64,000 bases of DNA from Salinigranum salinum (GCF_009176545.1 NZ_VTOJ01000001.1:310001-374000); one strand, 5' to 3'; positions 1-9,616 are shown, counted from the first letter of the stretch. Program-made: numbers and translations. The notes: a model not told the origin generated them from the sequence alone.

Positions 1-238
1 CGTTCGACACTGGTCCTCGGTGCACCCCGGTCACGGCCCGGCGGCTTCGCCCTCGTTCGCGTGTTCACGCCACGTTCGCCCAGCGTGCTCACGCCGTGTT
101 CGGGTGGGGATTCTCCCGTGGACGGTATAGCCGTATCGCCCCTTTATCGCGCGTGAGAACCCGACGTAGCGCCGGTCTCCGTGGTTCGTTCACTGGTCCC
201 GGAACTGTTTTACCCGGTCCTCGGCCAAGGGAAGGACA
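1..238. other. Non-coding upstream region of alaS
   Basis: No credible gene is seen here. The open frames present are rich in arginine and proline and lack haloarchaeal composition. The A/T-containing stretch around 203-212, about 30 bp before the alaS start, is the likely promoter element. Confidence 0.5.
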
Positions 239-3007
239 ATGAGCGAACTCGAAGAGGAGTACCGCCTCGACTACTTCGAGGAGGAGGGCTTCTACCGGAA
301 ACAGTGCCCGGTGACGGGTGTCTGGTTCTGGACCCGCGACCCCGACCGCGAGACGTGCGGGGAGCCGCCGGCGGACGACTACTCGTTCATCGACAACCCG
401 GGGTTCGACGAGGAGTACACGCTGGAGGAGATGCGCGAGGTGTTCCTCTCCTTCTTCGAAGAACGGGGCCACGAACGCATCGACCCGTACCCCGTGGCGG
501 CCAACCGCTGGCGTGACGACGTCCTCCTGACGCAGGCGTCGATCTACGACTTCCAGCCGCTGGTGACGTCGGGGCAGACACCACCGCCCGCCAACCCCCT
601 CACGATCAGCCAGCCCTGCATCCGGATGCAGGACATCGACAACGTGGGCAAGACCGGGCGGCACACGATGGCGTTCGAGATGATGGCCCACCACGCGTTC
701 AACACGCGCGAGGAGGCCGCCGACGACTACGCCTACGAGGGCGAGGTGTACTGGAAGAACGAGACGGTCCAGTACTGCGACGAGTTCTTCGAGTCGCTGG
801 GGGCGAACCTCGAGGAGATCACCTACATCGAAGATCCGTGGGTCGGCGGCGGCAACGCCGGCCCCGCCATCGAGGTCCTCTATCGAGGCGCGGAGCTCGC
901 CACGCTCGTCTTCATGTCGATGGAGCAGGACCCCGACGGCGAGTACGAGATGAAAGACGGCAACCGGTACTCGAAGATGGACACGTACATCGTCGACACC
1001 GGCTACGGCCTCGAACGCTGGACGTGGGTGTCGCAGGGCACTCCCACCGTGTACGAGGCGGTCTACCCCGAGATGATCGAGTTCCTCAAGGAGAACGCCG
1101 GGATCTCGCTCACCGCCGAAGAGGAGGAACTCGTCCACCGCGCCGCCAAACTGTCGGGGTATCTGGACATCGACGAGATCGACGACCTCCGGGGGGCCCG
1201 TGCCGACGTGGCCGACGAACTCGGCGTCGACGCCGACGAACTCACTGCGCTGTTGAAACCGCTCGAGGAGGTGTACGCCATCGCCGACCACTGCCGCGCG
1301 CTCGCCTACATGTTCGGCGACGGCATCGTCCCCTCGAACGTCGGGACGGGCTACCTCGCGCGGATGGTGCTCCGCCGGACGAAACGCCTGGTCGATTCGG
1401 TGGGCGTGGACGCCCCGCTCGACGAACTGGTCGACATGCAGGCCGAGCGGCTCGGCTACCGGAACCGCGACACGATCCGCGACATCGTCCGCACCGAGGA
1501 GCGCAAGTACCGGGAGACGCTCGAACGTGGCTCCCGGAAGGTGCAGCAGCTGGCCGACGAGTACGCCGGGAGCGACGAACCGATCCCGACGGCGGCACTG
1601 ATCGAACTGTACGACTCCCACGGCATCCAGCCCGACATGGTACGGGAGATCGCCGAGGAACGCGGCGCGTCGGTCGCGGTCCCCGACGACTTCTACTCGC
1701 TCGTCGCCGAGCGCCACGAGGGTGCCGGCGACGCCGAGGCTGCCACGGGGCACGACGACCGCGTCGCGAACCTCCCCGAGACGGAGAAGCTCTACTACGA
1801 GGACCAGGATCGGACCGAGTTCGAGGCGGTCGTCCTCGACGTGTTCGAGCGCGAGTCGGGCTACGACGTCGTGCTCGACCAGACGATGTTCTACCCCGAG
1901 GGCGGCGGGCAGCCCGCGGACCACGGGACGCTCTCGACCGACGACGTCACCGTCGAGGTCGAGGACGTCCAGGTCCACGACGGCGTCGTACTCCACCGAA
2001 CCGACGAGGACCCGGGCAAGGGCGAGTTCGTCCGTGGCCAGCTCGACGTCGACCGCCGTCGCCGGCTGATGCGCCACCACACTGCGACGCACGTCGTCGG
2101 CTTCGCCGCCCGGCAGGTGCTGGGCGAACACGTCCGGCAGGCCGGCGCCCAGAAGGGGACACGCCGCGCCCGGCTCGACGTCCGCCACTACGAGCGCATC
2201 ACACGCGAGGAGGTCAAGGAGATCGAGCAGGTGGCGAACGACATCGTGATCCGGAACCTGAAGGTGAAACAGGAGTGGCCCGACCGTCACGAGGCCGAGG
2301 AGAAACACGGGTTCGACCTCTACCAGGGGGGGATCCCACCGGGGAAGAACATCCGGCTCATCCACGTCGGCGACGACGTGCAGGCCTGCGGCGGCACGCA
2401 CGTGAACCGCACGGGCGACATCGGTGCGATCAAGATCCTGACCACCGAGCCGGTCCAGGACGGCGTCGAACGCCTCGTCTTCGCGGCCGGCGACGCCGCC
2501 ATCGAGGCGACCCAGCGGACGGAGGACGCCCTCTACGAGGCCGCCGACGTGCTCGATGTCTCCCCGCCGGACGTCCCCGACACGGCCGAACGGTTCTTCG
2601 AGGAGTGGAAGGCTCGCGGCAAGACGATCGACCGGCTGAAGCGCGAACTCGCCGAGGCGCGCGCCGCCGCCGGGAGCGAGGAGATCGACATCGGCGGGAC
2701 TCCGGTCGTGGTCCAGCGGCTCGACGGCGACGCCGACGAACTCCGTGCGACCGCCAACGCCCTCGTCGACGAGGGGAAAGTCGCCGTGCTCGGCTCTTCC
2801 GCCGGAGGAAGCGCCCAGTTCGTCGTCGGCGTCCCCGACAGCGTGGGCGTCAACGCCGGCGAGGTCGTCGGCGAACTCGCCGCGAAGGTCGGTGGTGGTG
2901 GCGGCGGGCCGCCGGACTTCGCGCAGGGCGGCGGTCCCGACGTGGACAGCCTCGACGACGCCCTCGACGACGCGCCGGACGTCCTCAAGAAGGTCCTCGA
3001 CGCCTGA
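239..3007 (+). CDS. alaS: Alanyl-tRNA synthetase, archaeal type (922 aa)
   Basis: Charges tRNA-Ala with alanine in the cytoplasm and edits mischarged Ser/Gly. The order is archaeal: an N-terminal class II catalytic domain (about 60-400) with its helical tRNA-recognition part, then the editing domain with the zinc motif HTATH near residue 613 and CGGTH near 715, then a coiled coil (about 790-830) and a DHHA1-type C-terminal domain with a glycine-rich loop (GGGGGG) near 885. The length matches haloarchaeal AlaRS. The ATG at 239 follows an A/T-rich promoter-like segment, and the first residues ([13 protein letters not shown]) are typical of the family. It stands alone, followed by a separate promoter at about 3070. 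A long antisense open frame opposite it is a GC artefact. Confidence 0.97.
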   Translation: MSELEEEYRLDYFEEEGFYRKQCPVTGVWFWTRDPDRETCGEPPADDYSFIDNPGFDEEYTLEEMREVFLSFFEERGHERIDPYPVAANRWRDDVLLTQASIYDFQPLVTSGQTPPPANPLTISQPCIRMQDIDNVGKTGRHTMAFEMMAHHAFNTREEAADDYAYEGEVYWKNETVQYCDEFFESLGANLEEITYIEDPWVGGGNAGPAIEVLYRGAELATLVFMSMEQDPDGEYEMKDGNRYSKMDTYIVDTGYGLERWTWVSQGTPTVYEAVYPEMIEFLKENAGISLTAEEEELVHRAAKLSGYLDIDEIDDLRGARADVADELGVDADELTALLKPLEEVYAIADHCRALAYMFGDGIVPSNVGTGYLARMVLRRTKRLVDSVGVDAPLDELVDMQAERLGYRNRDTIRDIVRTEERKYRETLERGSRKVQQLADEYAGSDEPIPTAALIELYDSHGIQPDMVREIAEERGASVAVPDDFYSLVAERHEGAGDAEAATGHDDRVANLPETEKLYYEDQDRTEFEAVVLDVFERESGYDVVLDQTMFYPEGGGQPADHGTLSTDDVTVEVEDVQVHDGVVLHRTDEDPGKGEFVRGQLDVDRRRRLMRHHTATHVVGFAARQVLGEHVRQAGAQKGTRRARLDVRHYERITREEVKEIEQVANDIVIRNLKVKQEWPDRHEAEEKHGFDLYQGGIPPGKNIRLIHVGDDVQACGGTHVNRTGDIGAIKILTTEPVQDGVERLVFAAGDAAIEATQRTEDALYEAADVLDVSPPDVPDTAERFFEEWKARGKTIDRLKRELAEARAAAGSEEIDIGGTPVVVQRLDGDADELRATANALVDEGKVAVLGSSAGGSAQFVVGVPDSVGVNAGEVVGELAAKVGGGGGGPPDFAQGGGPDVDSLDDALDDAPDVLKKVLDA

Positions 3008-3092
3008 ACGGTCCCGTCCACGGACTCGACGGCTTTCGGACGCGAGCGAACTGATATCACTCTTCAGGCCGACTATATGTAGTATCGGGTAT

Positions 3093-3111
3093 ATATCTCA
3101 GGAGGAGATAT
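3093..3111 (+). promoter_or_regulatory. Hairpin enclosing the Shine-Dalgarno of the 3115 gene
   Basis: ATATCTC (3093-3099) and GAGATAT (3105-3111) form a perfect 7-bp inverted repeat with loop AGGAG. The strong ribosome-binding site GGAGGAG (3101-3107) lies across loop and 3' stem, 7 bases before the ATG at 3115. Upstream A/T-rich TATA-like sequence spans about 3072-3095. Many haloarchaeal transcripts are leaderless, so a strong SD inside a hairpin is unusual and could modulate translation. That role is inferred. Confidence 0.5.
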
Positions 3112-3114
3112 CAA

Positions 3115-3915
3115 ATGAGTAATCTGACTGAGATCGGCTCGACCTCGCGACGGACGTTCCTTCGAAACGGTGTCCTGATCACGGGCACCCTGGCCATCGG
3201 GATTCCCACACTGTCGGGAACAGCGGTTGCGAAGCCGCCCCGCAGCCCGGGATCCGTCCCGGTGTTCCCGTCAGATATCGACGGCGACGACGCCGTGTTC
3301 TACCGCGTCGCACAGGACGGAGCCGCCGCCGACGAGTTCGTCAAGGGACCGGACAAGGCCCCCTTCGGATCGGGGAGCGTCGAGTTCACGACGACCGGTC
3401 CCGCCGATCGCCTGTTCTTCTACAACTACGACTGGGGAACGTTCGACGTCGGAGCCGGCACCGAGTCGAACGAGGGAGTCGCGCTCGCGGACGTCACGGA
3501 ACTCGAGTACAGCACGTACACGAACGACGACACGCTGGTCCCGGCGCTGAAGATGGAGATCGATCCCGACGGCCCGGACGCGTCGGGCGTCGACGACTAC
3601 GCGACGCTCAACTTCGAGCCGTACTACAACAACGATGTCACGCCCGACGAGTGGCAGACGTGGGACGTCCTCACGGCGGACGCGGGCCTGTGGCTCACTG
3701 GCGTCTCGGGCGAGGGCAGCATCTCGGACCCGGTGACCTGGGACCGCCTCCTCGAACTCTACCCGGACGCGACCATCCGCTTCGGGTTCGGTGTCGGCGT
3801 CGGCTCCGGGTGGGACGCTCCGTCGTTCGCCGGCAACGTCGACGACCTGCGGATCGGTGTCGACGGCAAGACGACCCGCTACAACTTCGAGGCGCGCGGC
3901 AACAGCGGGAAGTAG
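3115..3915 (+). CDS. Tat-exported protein of unknown function (266 aa)
   Basis: The N-terminus has a clear twin-arginine signal (TSRRTFLRNG, residues 9-18), a hydrophobic stretch and an Ala-x-Ala type cleavage region near residue 39 (TAVAK), so the protein should be exported folded. The mature part is rich in beta-prone, acidic sequence (several Asp-Gly and Tyr-Asn-Tyr-Asp stretches) and may be a lectin-like or jelly-roll beta-sandwich, but no catalytic motif is recognised. It is monocistronic with its own promoter and a strong SD inside a hairpin. The start is fixed by that SD and by the Tat motif. Function unknown. Confidence 0.85.
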   Translation: MSNLTEIGSTSRRTFLRNGVLITGTLAIGIPTLSGTAVAKPPRSPGSVPVFPSDIDGDDAVFYRVAQDGAAADEFVKGPDKAPFGSGSVEFTTTGPADRLFFYNYDWGTFDVGAGTESNEGVALADVTELEYSTYTNDDTLVPALKMEIDPDGPDASGVDDYATLNFEPYYNNDVTPDEWQTWDVLTADAGLWLTGVSGEGSISDPVTWDRLLELYPDATIRFGFGVGVGSGWDAPSFAGNVDDLRIGVDGKTTRYNFEARGNSGK

Positions 3916-4077
3916 CCACTCCACGCGATACACCCGCCAGACGGGTCGATAGTGGCGGACCGGCCGTCGGCACCGGTTCGGGCCGGCGCTTCTCGCCGCC
4001 GGTCGACTCCTCGATTCCACTCACTGCACCGGGTCACCCCGTCGGTTCCCCGTACACGACGCCGAACACGTCACCGC

Positions 4078-4431
4078 TCACGAGGCCGGCCCGCCGTCGA
4101 GCCGAGCACGTCGCCGTTCGAACTCCTCGTCGTCGACCTCCCCGCGCGCGTACCGTCGTCGGAGGACGTCGAGTGCGCCGTCGTCGTCGTCACCACCGCC
4201 GTCGCCGGCACGCACGTGGCGCAGGAGGACCACCGCGGCGGCGACGACAGCGACGAGGAGCGCCAGGATCAGGAGCCACCACAGGAGACCGAGGCCGGTG
4301 CCGCCAGTGCCCCAGGGCATCATCCCGGCACCGGACCAGCCGCTCGGACCCATCGGTCCCTGTGGACCCATCGGACCGTGCGGTCCCCGGTGAGGCCCCC
4401 ACTGCAGCAGAAGTTCGGGTAGATGTGTCAT
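4078..4431 (-). CDS. Small SHOCT-domain membrane protein (117 aa)
   Basis: Residues 10-45 are Gly/Pro/Met/Trp-rich. A single hydrophobic helix (about 47-70, GLLWWLLILALLVAVVAAAV) follows. The C-terminus (about 84-112) is a SHOCT domain: DVLRRRYARGEVDDEEFERR. SHOCT domains are short C-terminal modules thought to mediate oligomerisation, common on small haloarchaeal membrane proteins. It is isolated between two plus-strand genes. No specific function can be assigned. Confidence 0.85.
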   Translation of the reverse strand: MTHLPELLLQWGPHRGPHGPMGPQGPMGPSGWSGAGMMPWGTGGTGLGLLWWLLILALLVAVVAAAVVLLRHVRAGDGGGDDDDGALDVLRRRYARGEVDDEEFERRRARLDGGPAS

Positions 4432-4701
4432 CGTATCACCTCTATCTCACGTATCGGTGGCATCCGTCGTAAACACTGAAACCGATTCCAAGCGGCTGAG
4501 AAACGGGTCGCTCATCGACCACCGCCGACACGCCGTCCCGCTGGTCGTCCCTCTCGGACCGTCTTCGTCCGCTCGGATCGTTCTCGCCGCCCGAGCAGTC
4601 GCTCTCACCGTCCGGACTGGGCGCTTGTCACACCCCCGACACGCCGTCACACATAAGTCGGCTCCAGTCCGTACCTTGTCCTCGAGGAGCCAGTCCAGCG
4701 C

Positions 4702-4899
4702 ATGGTCGGAGAGACGGAGGAACTCACGGAGACGATTCCGAAGACGTGCCCTCGGTGTGGGTGCGAAGCGCTCGCCGTCGTCCACGACACGGGGAAGGCC
4801 GCGGCCGTCTACGAGGTCCACGGAACGTACTGCACCGTCGACGGGAACGAGGTCGACACGGCGCTCGTGCGCGACCGACTGTTCTACGTCCACGACTGA
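4702..4899 (+). CDS. Small zinc-ribbon-like protein (65 aa)
   Basis: A short acidic protein with a CPRCGC knuckle at residues 16-21 and one more cysteine (YC) near 44, so at most a partial zinc site. Similar tiny zinc-finger proteins are widespread in haloarchaea. The last six codons and stop are duplicated immediately downstream (4903-4920). Function unknown. Acidic composition and a start preceded by non-coding sequence support it as a real gene. Confidence 0.65.
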   Translation: MVGETEELTETIPKTCPRCGCEALAVVHDTGKAAAVYEVHGTYCTVDGNEVDTALVRDRLFYVHD

Positions 4900-4920
4900 G
4901 CCTTCTACGTCCACGACTGA
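4882..4920. repeat. Tandem duplication of a gene end including its stop codon
   Basis: TTCTACGTCCACGACTGA occurs at 4882-4899 (last codons plus stop of the preceding gene) and again exactly at 4903-4920, a 21-bp period. Confidence 0.95.
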
Positions 4921-4980
4921 CCCGCCCACCGGCCGCCGTCGACCGGAACCGAGAGGGGTATCGAGCGCGTCCGACCGGAT

Positions 4981-5757
4981 ATGCCCTTCGCGACGAACGG
5001 CGACGTCTCCCTCTACTACGAGTCGACGGGGACGGCCGCGGACACGGTGGTCTTCGTCGGCGACATCGGCTTCGGAGCCTGGCAGTGGGCGTGGCAACAC
5101 CGCGCCGTCGCCGGCCCCTTCCGGACCGTGGTATTCGACCACCGCGGCGTGGGCCGATCCGACGCGGTCGACGGCCCGTGCTCCGTCGCGGCACTCGCGG
5201 ACGACGTCGCGGCAGTTCTCGCCGCGGCCGACGTCTCTCGCGCGCATCTGGTCGGTGCGGGCCTCGGCGGTCTCGTCGCCCTCGCGCTCACACACGAGTC
5301 GGGCCGCGTCCGGAGCCTGACGCTCCTCGGGAGCGGCCTCGGGGAGGCGGACCCGATGGCGGGATTCGCACCCCGCGACGATGCGACGGCGCTCCGAACC
5401 TCGACCGAACGGCTCCTCTCGGCGGCGTTCCGCGACGAACAGCCCGAGGTGGTCGAGCAGGTCGTCGCGTGGCGGGGCGACGAGGACGCGCCCCGCCACG
5501 TCTGGGAGGCACACACGGCCGCCGTCGACGGCTTCGACCCCCCGCCGCCGTACGAGGTGACGACGCCGGCGCTCGTCGTCCACGGCGGACGCGACGACCA
5601 GTGGCCCGTCGAGGGTGCGCGCGCCCTCGCCGCCGACCTCCCGCGCGGGGCGTTCCTCGCGCTCGACGGCGCGGCCCACCTCGTCGGCGTCGAACGCTCG
5701 CGGATCGTCAACGACCGGCTCATCGGTCTCGTCGAGTCGGCGTCGGGCGAGTCGTGA
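4981..5757 (+). CDS. Alpha/beta-hydrolase fold protein without the nucleophile serine (258 aa)
   Basis: The fold signatures of the alpha/beta hydrolase family are all there: an HHRGVGRSD-like strand-loop near residues 54-62, the nucleophile elbow, a catalytic-acid region (VHGGRDDQWPV, about 200-210) and the late histidine (DGAAHLVGVE, about 229-238). The elbow reads GAGLGG where active members have G-x-S-x-G-G, so the serine is replaced by glycine. It is either a hydrolase-like pseudoenzyme or a member using different chemistry. The ATG at 4981 follows non-coding sequence. The stop is followed by a 21-bp tandem repeat. Confidence 0.85.
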   Translation: MPFATNGDVSLYYESTGTAADTVVFVGDIGFGAWQWAWQHRAVAGPFRTVVFDHRGVGRSDAVDGPCSVAALADDVAAVLAAADVSRAHLVGAGLGGLVALALTHESGRVRSLTLLGSGLGEADPMAGFAPRDDATALRTSTERLLSAAFRDEQPEVVEQVVAWRGDEDAPRHVWEAHTAAVDGFDPPPPYEVTTPALVVHGGRDDQWPVEGARALAADLPRGAFLALDGAAHLVGVERSRIVNDRLIGLVESASGES

Positions 5758-5829
5758 TCGGCGTCGGACGAGTCGTGATCGGCGTCGGACGAGTCGTGAT
5801 CGGCGTCGGACGAGTCGTGATCGGCGTCG
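5751..5829. repeat. 21-bp tandem repeat starting at a stop codon
   Basis: The unit GTCGTGATCGGCGTCGGACGA occurs at 5751, 5772 and 5793, plus 16 bases of a fourth copy at 5814-5829. The first copy contains the TGA stop of the hydrolase-like gene, so every later copy repeats the stop outside the gene. Confidence 0.95.
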
Positions 5830-5929
5830 CCACGACCGAGTTCTCGTGACGAGCCGCGACCGAGAGCGCGGCAAAGTCTCGTCGGAGCACAACGTCTTTG
5901 TGACTCCCTCTCTTTCAGAGAGGTGATAG

Positions 5930-6640
5930 ATGGATAGAACCCGTTTCGCACTGCTGGACGCCTCTCACGGCTCGCTGCACACCCCCCGGAACTTCCGACG
6001 CGAACTGGACGCCAGCCTCGCGGAGTTCGACGTCACCCAGGGTGAGCTCCCGGAGACGTTCGACTACGACGGCGTCGTCATCACCGGGTCGCGCGCGTCG
6101 GTCTACTGGGACGAGCCGTGGATCCGCTCGCTCGTCGACTGGACTGCCGACGCCGCCGCCCGGGGCCTCCCGACGCTGGGCGTCTGTTACGGCCACCAGG
6201 TGCTCGCGGAGGCGCTGGGCGGCCGCGTCGCCGCCCTGGGCGAGTACGAGATCGGCTACCGGACGGTCGAGCAGACGCGCACGGACGCCGACCTCTTCGG
6301 GGGTGTGCCCGAGGCGTTCACCGCGTTCACGACGCACTCCGACCACGTCGTGGATCTGCCACCGGGGGCGACCCTGCTCGCGGAGAACGAGTACGGCGTC
6401 CACGCCTTCAGGAAGGGTCACGCGTTCGGCGTACAGTTCCACCCCGAGTACGACCCCGAGACCGCCGCGACGGTCACCCGCGGGAAGGACGATCAGCTCT
6501 CCGACGAGCGCATCCAGCGCGTGCTCGACGGGATCACCGACGAGCAGTACGCGGCGGCGTGCGAGACGAAACGGCTGTTCGGCAACTTCGTCGACTACGC
6601 GCGGCGCGTCCGCGACGGTCCGGCGGCGGCGGCCGACTGA
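5930..6640 (+). CDS. Class I glutamine amidotransferase, GMP-synthase-like (236 aa)
   Basis: A stand-alone class I glutamine amidotransferase. The nucleophile is in GVCYGHQ (about residues 81-87) and the catalytic His-x-Glu is in GVQFHPEYD (about 166-174). Members release ammonia from glutamine for a partner or act on gamma-glutamyl compounds; no synthetase partner is adjacent. It has a close paralogue at 54705-55439 with the same block order (ALLDAS start, ITGSRASVY, CYGHQ, GVQFHPEYD). The ATG at 5930 follows a TATA-like stretch near 5897-5905. Likely monocistronic. Confidence 0.88.
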   Translation: MDRTRFALLDASHGSLHTPRNFRRELDASLAEFDVTQGELPETFDYDGVVITGSRASVYWDEPWIRSLVDWTADAAARGLPTLGVCYGHQVLAEALGGRVAALGEYEIGYRTVEQTRTDADLFGGVPEAFTAFTTHSDHVVDLPPGATLLAENEYGVHAFRKGHAFGVQFHPEYDPETAATVTRGKDDQLSDERIQRVLDGITDEQYAAACETKRLFGNFVDYARRVRDGPAAAAD

Positions 6641-6703
6641 CGCTCGTCCCCGGTAGCGGCAACGCTTGCGAAGGCTTTTGACGCGGCACTTCTCACTCCC
6701 TCC

Positions 6704-7867
6704 ATGCTCGACTTCGTGGGCCTCGAGGACGATCTCGACGAGGAGGAGCGGATGATTCGCGACACGGCTCGCCGGTTCGTCGACGAACAGGTGCGCCCGG
6801 ACATCGGCGACCACTTCGAGGCGGGGACGTTCCCCCTGGAGCTCATCCCCGAGATGGGCGAACTCGGTTTCTTCGCGCCCAACCTGGAGGGGTACGGCCT
6901 CCCGGGCGTGAGCGAGACGGCGTACGGCCTCCTGATGCAGGAACTCGAAGCCGGCGACTCCGGCGTGCGCTCGGCGGCGAGCGTCCAGGGCGCGCTCGTG
7001 ATGTACCCGATCCACGCGTTCGGCTCCGACGAGCAGAAAGAGCGGTGGCTTCCGGATCTGGGCAGAGGCGAGGCGGTCGGCTGTTTCGGTCTCACGGAGC
7101 CCGAGCACGGCTCCGACCCGGCGAGCATGGAGACCCGCGCGGAACGCGACGGCGACGGCTACCGGCTGCAGGGGTCGAAGACGTGGATCACGAACTCGCC
7201 GATCGCCGACGTCGCCGTCGTGTGGGCCCGCGACACGTCTTCGGAGGGCAAGCCCGTCCGTGGCTTCCTCGTCGAGACCGACCGCGACGGCGTCACGACC
7301 AACGAGATCAAAGAGAAGCTCTCGATGCGCGCCTCCGTGACGGGCGAGATCGGGCTCTCGAACGTCTGGGTCCCCGAAGAGGACGTCCTCCCGGGCGTCG
7401 AGGGGATGAAAGGACCGCTGTCGTGTCTGACACAAGCCCGCTACGGCATCGCCTGGGGCGTGGTCGGCGCGGCCCGCGACTGCTTCGAGACCGCCCGCGA
7501 ATACGCGCTCGACCGCGAGCAGTTCGGCGGCCCGATCGCCCGGTTCCAGCTCCAGCAGGAGAAGCTCGCCGACATGGCCACCGAGATCACGACCGCACAA
7601 CTGCTCGCTCACCGCCTGAGTGAGCTGAAAGAACGGGGCGACCTCACCCCACAGCAGGTGTCGATGGCCAAGCGGAACAACGTCGCGATGACCCGCGACG
7701 TCTCGCGAACGGCGCGGGAGATGCTCGGCGGCAACGGCATCACCACCGACTACTCGCCGATGCGTCACCTGGCGAACATCGAGACGGTGTACACGTACGA
7801 GGGAACCCACGACATCCACTCGCTGATCGTCGGTCAGGAACTCACCGGGATTCCAGCCTTCGAGTGA
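6704..7867 (+). CDS. Acyl-CoA dehydrogenase, glutaryl-CoA dehydrogenase-like (387 aa)
   Basis: FAD-dependent alpha,beta-dehydrogenation of an acyl-CoA, passing electrons to ETF. N-terminal helices, a central FAD-binding beta domain (GCFGLTEPEHGSDP at about 128-141, WITNSPIADV at about 164-173) and a C-terminal helical domain with the catalytic base in YTYEGTHDIH (Glu near 366) are all present. Length is normal. The ARYGIAWG and EREQFGGPIA-like (DREQFGGPIA) segments resemble the glutaryl-CoA subgroup; substrate uncertain. The HdrD-like membrane Fe-S protein at 19074-21176 is a plausible downstream electron acceptor via ETF (inference). Confidence 0.93.
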   Translation: MLDFVGLEDDLDEEERMIRDTARRFVDEQVRPDIGDHFEAGTFPLELIPEMGELGFFAPNLEGYGLPGVSETAYGLLMQELEAGDSGVRSAASVQGALVMYPIHAFGSDEQKERWLPDLGRGEAVGCFGLTEPEHGSDPASMETRAERDGDGYRLQGSKTWITNSPIADVAVVWARDTSSEGKPVRGFLVETDRDGVTTNEIKEKLSMRASVTGEIGLSNVWVPEEDVLPGVEGMKGPLSCLTQARYGIAWGVVGAARDCFETAREYALDREQFGGPIARFQLQQEKLADMATEITTAQLLAHRLSELKERGDLTPQQVSMAKRNNVAMTRDVSRTAREMLGGNGITTDYSPMRHLANIETVYTYEGTHDIHSLIVGQELTGIPAFE

Positions 7868-7923
7868 CTGGGGTCGCTCGTCCGGTGGACTCGCGGTGAG
7901 GAACACCGGGATTCCGGCCTTCG
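7843..7923. repeat. Duplicated gene-end segment
   Basis: CACCGGGATTCCAGCCTTCG (7843-7862, the end of the acyl-CoA dehydrogenase gene) recurs with one change at 7904-7923, 61 bp downstream and outside the gene. Confidence 0.9.
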
Positions 7924-8536
7924 TGTCGTGATGACCCGCCCCGCGCGGTTTCGGCCGTCCCGCCCTGCGGACGTCCGAACGGCTCCCTGTGACCCAGTAC
8001 GTGACCAACAGCGTGACTCGGCTCTGTTCTCAGTTCCGCTCCGTGTGCGTTCGTGCCGTCAACCCATTCGTCTCACTGTCACGTTTCGGTCACGAGATCG
8101 GTGGACGAAGGCGGCGCAACCCCCCGATACCGAAACATAATTATGTCAGATGTCCGTAGGAGTAGCCGAGGAACTGCGTCGTTACTCCCCTCTCCCCCCC
8201 ACGCCGTGGTTCCTCCCTTTTGTGCACCGGACGTCGTGGACGGAGAGCGCCGCAGCGGCGCGAGTCGGCCCCAGCGCAAGTGGCCCCAGCGCGTATCCCT
8301 CGCGCGGCGAACACGCTCCGACGGTGGGGTCAGTCGTCGCTCGACAGCGCCGGCCGTCGACACCGACTAGGTAGTCACGAAGGCTTCCGGGTCGGGAGTT
8401 CGGCGGCCTCTCACACGTGGGACGAACCAGCGGGGCCATCGACCCGGCGTGGGGGCGCATCCGGAGTGAGCCGTCGGACCGCGCGGACTCACCCGATTCG
8501 GGCCGCCAGCCGTCGCCTGGATCGCGGGACGACGTC
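7868..8536. other. Gene-free interval (about 670 bp)
   Basis: No credible coding region is seen on either strand; the short open frames are Arg/Pro/Ser-rich. It contains the gene-end duplication (7904-7923), an A/T-rich spot near 8136-8146 (CATAATTATG) that could be a promoter or a decayed start region, and local GC-rich short repeats around 8250-8300. Confidence 0.55.
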
Positions 8537-9616
8537 CTACAACGCGTACACCAGTCGCTCGCCGACCTCCAGCCCGTTTCGGAGCGCGGCGTGGAGCCGC
8601 GCCTCGCCGGCGACCCAGTCGCCGACGCAGTAGATACCGGCCTCCCGTGCGCGCTGGAGCGGCCCGGCGACCGCGCCCGTCTCCGCGAGCGCGTACCGCC
8701 ACCCCTGGTGGTCGGTCCAGTCGGGATCGGTGAGCCGTTCGTCGTTCATTATCGCTGCTGTCGCCTCGGCGAGCGCGGCCACGTTCTCGTCGGCGGGGTC
8801 GTCGTAGCGGTCGACGGCCCACTCGTGGTTCGACTGGACGACGAGGAGGCTCTCGCCGTCGGGCACGTGGCCCGGCTTGCACTCCTCGCGGGAGATCCAG
8901 CCGACGTCGTGTTCCTTGTCCGTGTTGACGAGGGCGTAGTAGGGGCGGTCAATCTCGAACGGGTAGTGGAGGACGGCCGTCCAGACGGTGCGGTAGTCGA
9001 CGCCCGCGACCGCCTCCACGAGGGTGTCGCGGCGGTCGTCGTCCCACGCGGCCGAGCGGAGCAACTCGGCCGTCTGCGGCGCCGGGGGGTTCAAGACGAC
9101 CGCGTCGAACGGTCCCCACGTCTCCCCGTCCGTGTCCGTCAGGTGCCACGTTCCGTCTTCGCCCCCGGTCCCTGGCGGGTCGCGGGCGAGGTGGTCGACG
9201 CGGGTGCGGCGGTGGACCGTCGCGTCGGTCGCGCCGAACAGCCGCTTCGCCACCTGCGTCAGCCCCGACTCGTAGCTCCACTTGTGTTCGTCGGCGTCGC
9301 GTCCCGGCGAGACGGCTCCTTCGCGGTCGAACGTGTACACCGGCTCGGTCACGTCGACGAGGCCGTCGGTGCCGAGCACCTCGTGGACGAGGTCGTTCAC
9401 CCGTTCGTCGTCGGACTTCAGATAGTTCGCGCCGTAGTCGTACGTCACCTCGCCGTGTCGTCGGGTGGCCGCCCGGCCGCAGACGCCGCCGGACTTCTCC
9501 AGCACGGTCACCGTCGCTCCCGGGAGCGCCCCGTCGAGCACGTACGTGAGCGCCGCCGCGGCCGCCCCGGCCCCGACGACTGCGACTCGTGTCACGGCCG
9601 GAAGTCGGGAATCCAA
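8537..9616 (-). CDS. FAD-dependent oxidoreductase, renalase/amine-oxidase-like (359 aa)
   Basis: The N-terminus has a dinucleotide-binding motif GAGAAAAALTYVL (residues 15-27), then the ADP-ribose acid in VLEKSGGVCGRAATRR. The C-terminus has the second FAD motif IYCVGDWVAGEARLHAALRNG (about 328-348). This arrangement is typical of renalase-like NAD(P)/FAD oxidoreductases that oxidise isomeric dihydronicotinamides or amines; the substrate cannot be read. Length fits. The gene is followed, in the opposite direction of travel, by the gene-free 8-kb interval, and lies 42 bp after the small zinc-ribbon gene on the same strand. Confidence 0.88.
   Translation of the reverse strand: MDSRLPAVTRVAVVGAGAAAAALTYVLDGALPGATVTVLEKSGGVCGRAATRRHGEVTYDYGANYLKSDDERVNDLVHEVLGTDGLVDVTEPVYTFDREGAVSPGRDADEHKWSYESGLTQVAKRLFGATDATVHRRTRVDHLARDPPGTGGEDGTWHLTDTDGETWGPFDAVVLNPPAPQTAELLRSAAWDDDRRDTLVEAVAGVDYRTVWTAVLHYPFEIDRPYYALVNTDKEHDVGWISREECKPGHVPDGESLLVVQSNHEWAVDRYDDPADENVAALAEATAAIMNDERLTDPDWTDHQGWRYALAETGAVAGPLQRAREAGIYCVGDWVAGEARLHAALRNGLEVGERLVYAL

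Noticed and set aside
89-2401. 770-codon open frame opposite alaS
   Set aside because: Antisense to a certain gene. Its composition (Val/Arg/Asp/Leu-rich, few Lys) is what GC-rich codons give on the opposite strand, and it has no family features.
4447-5892. Long minus-strand open frame opposite the hydrolase-like gene, with RRRSRLV repeats
   Set aside because: The repeated RRRSRLV is the 21-bp tandem repeat read in another frame. Arg/Ser-rich antisense artefact.
8079-8374. Small open frames after the A/T-rich CATAATTATG
   Set aside because: The encoded peptides are Arg/Ser/Pro-rich with no acidic bias, unlike real haloarchaeal proteins.
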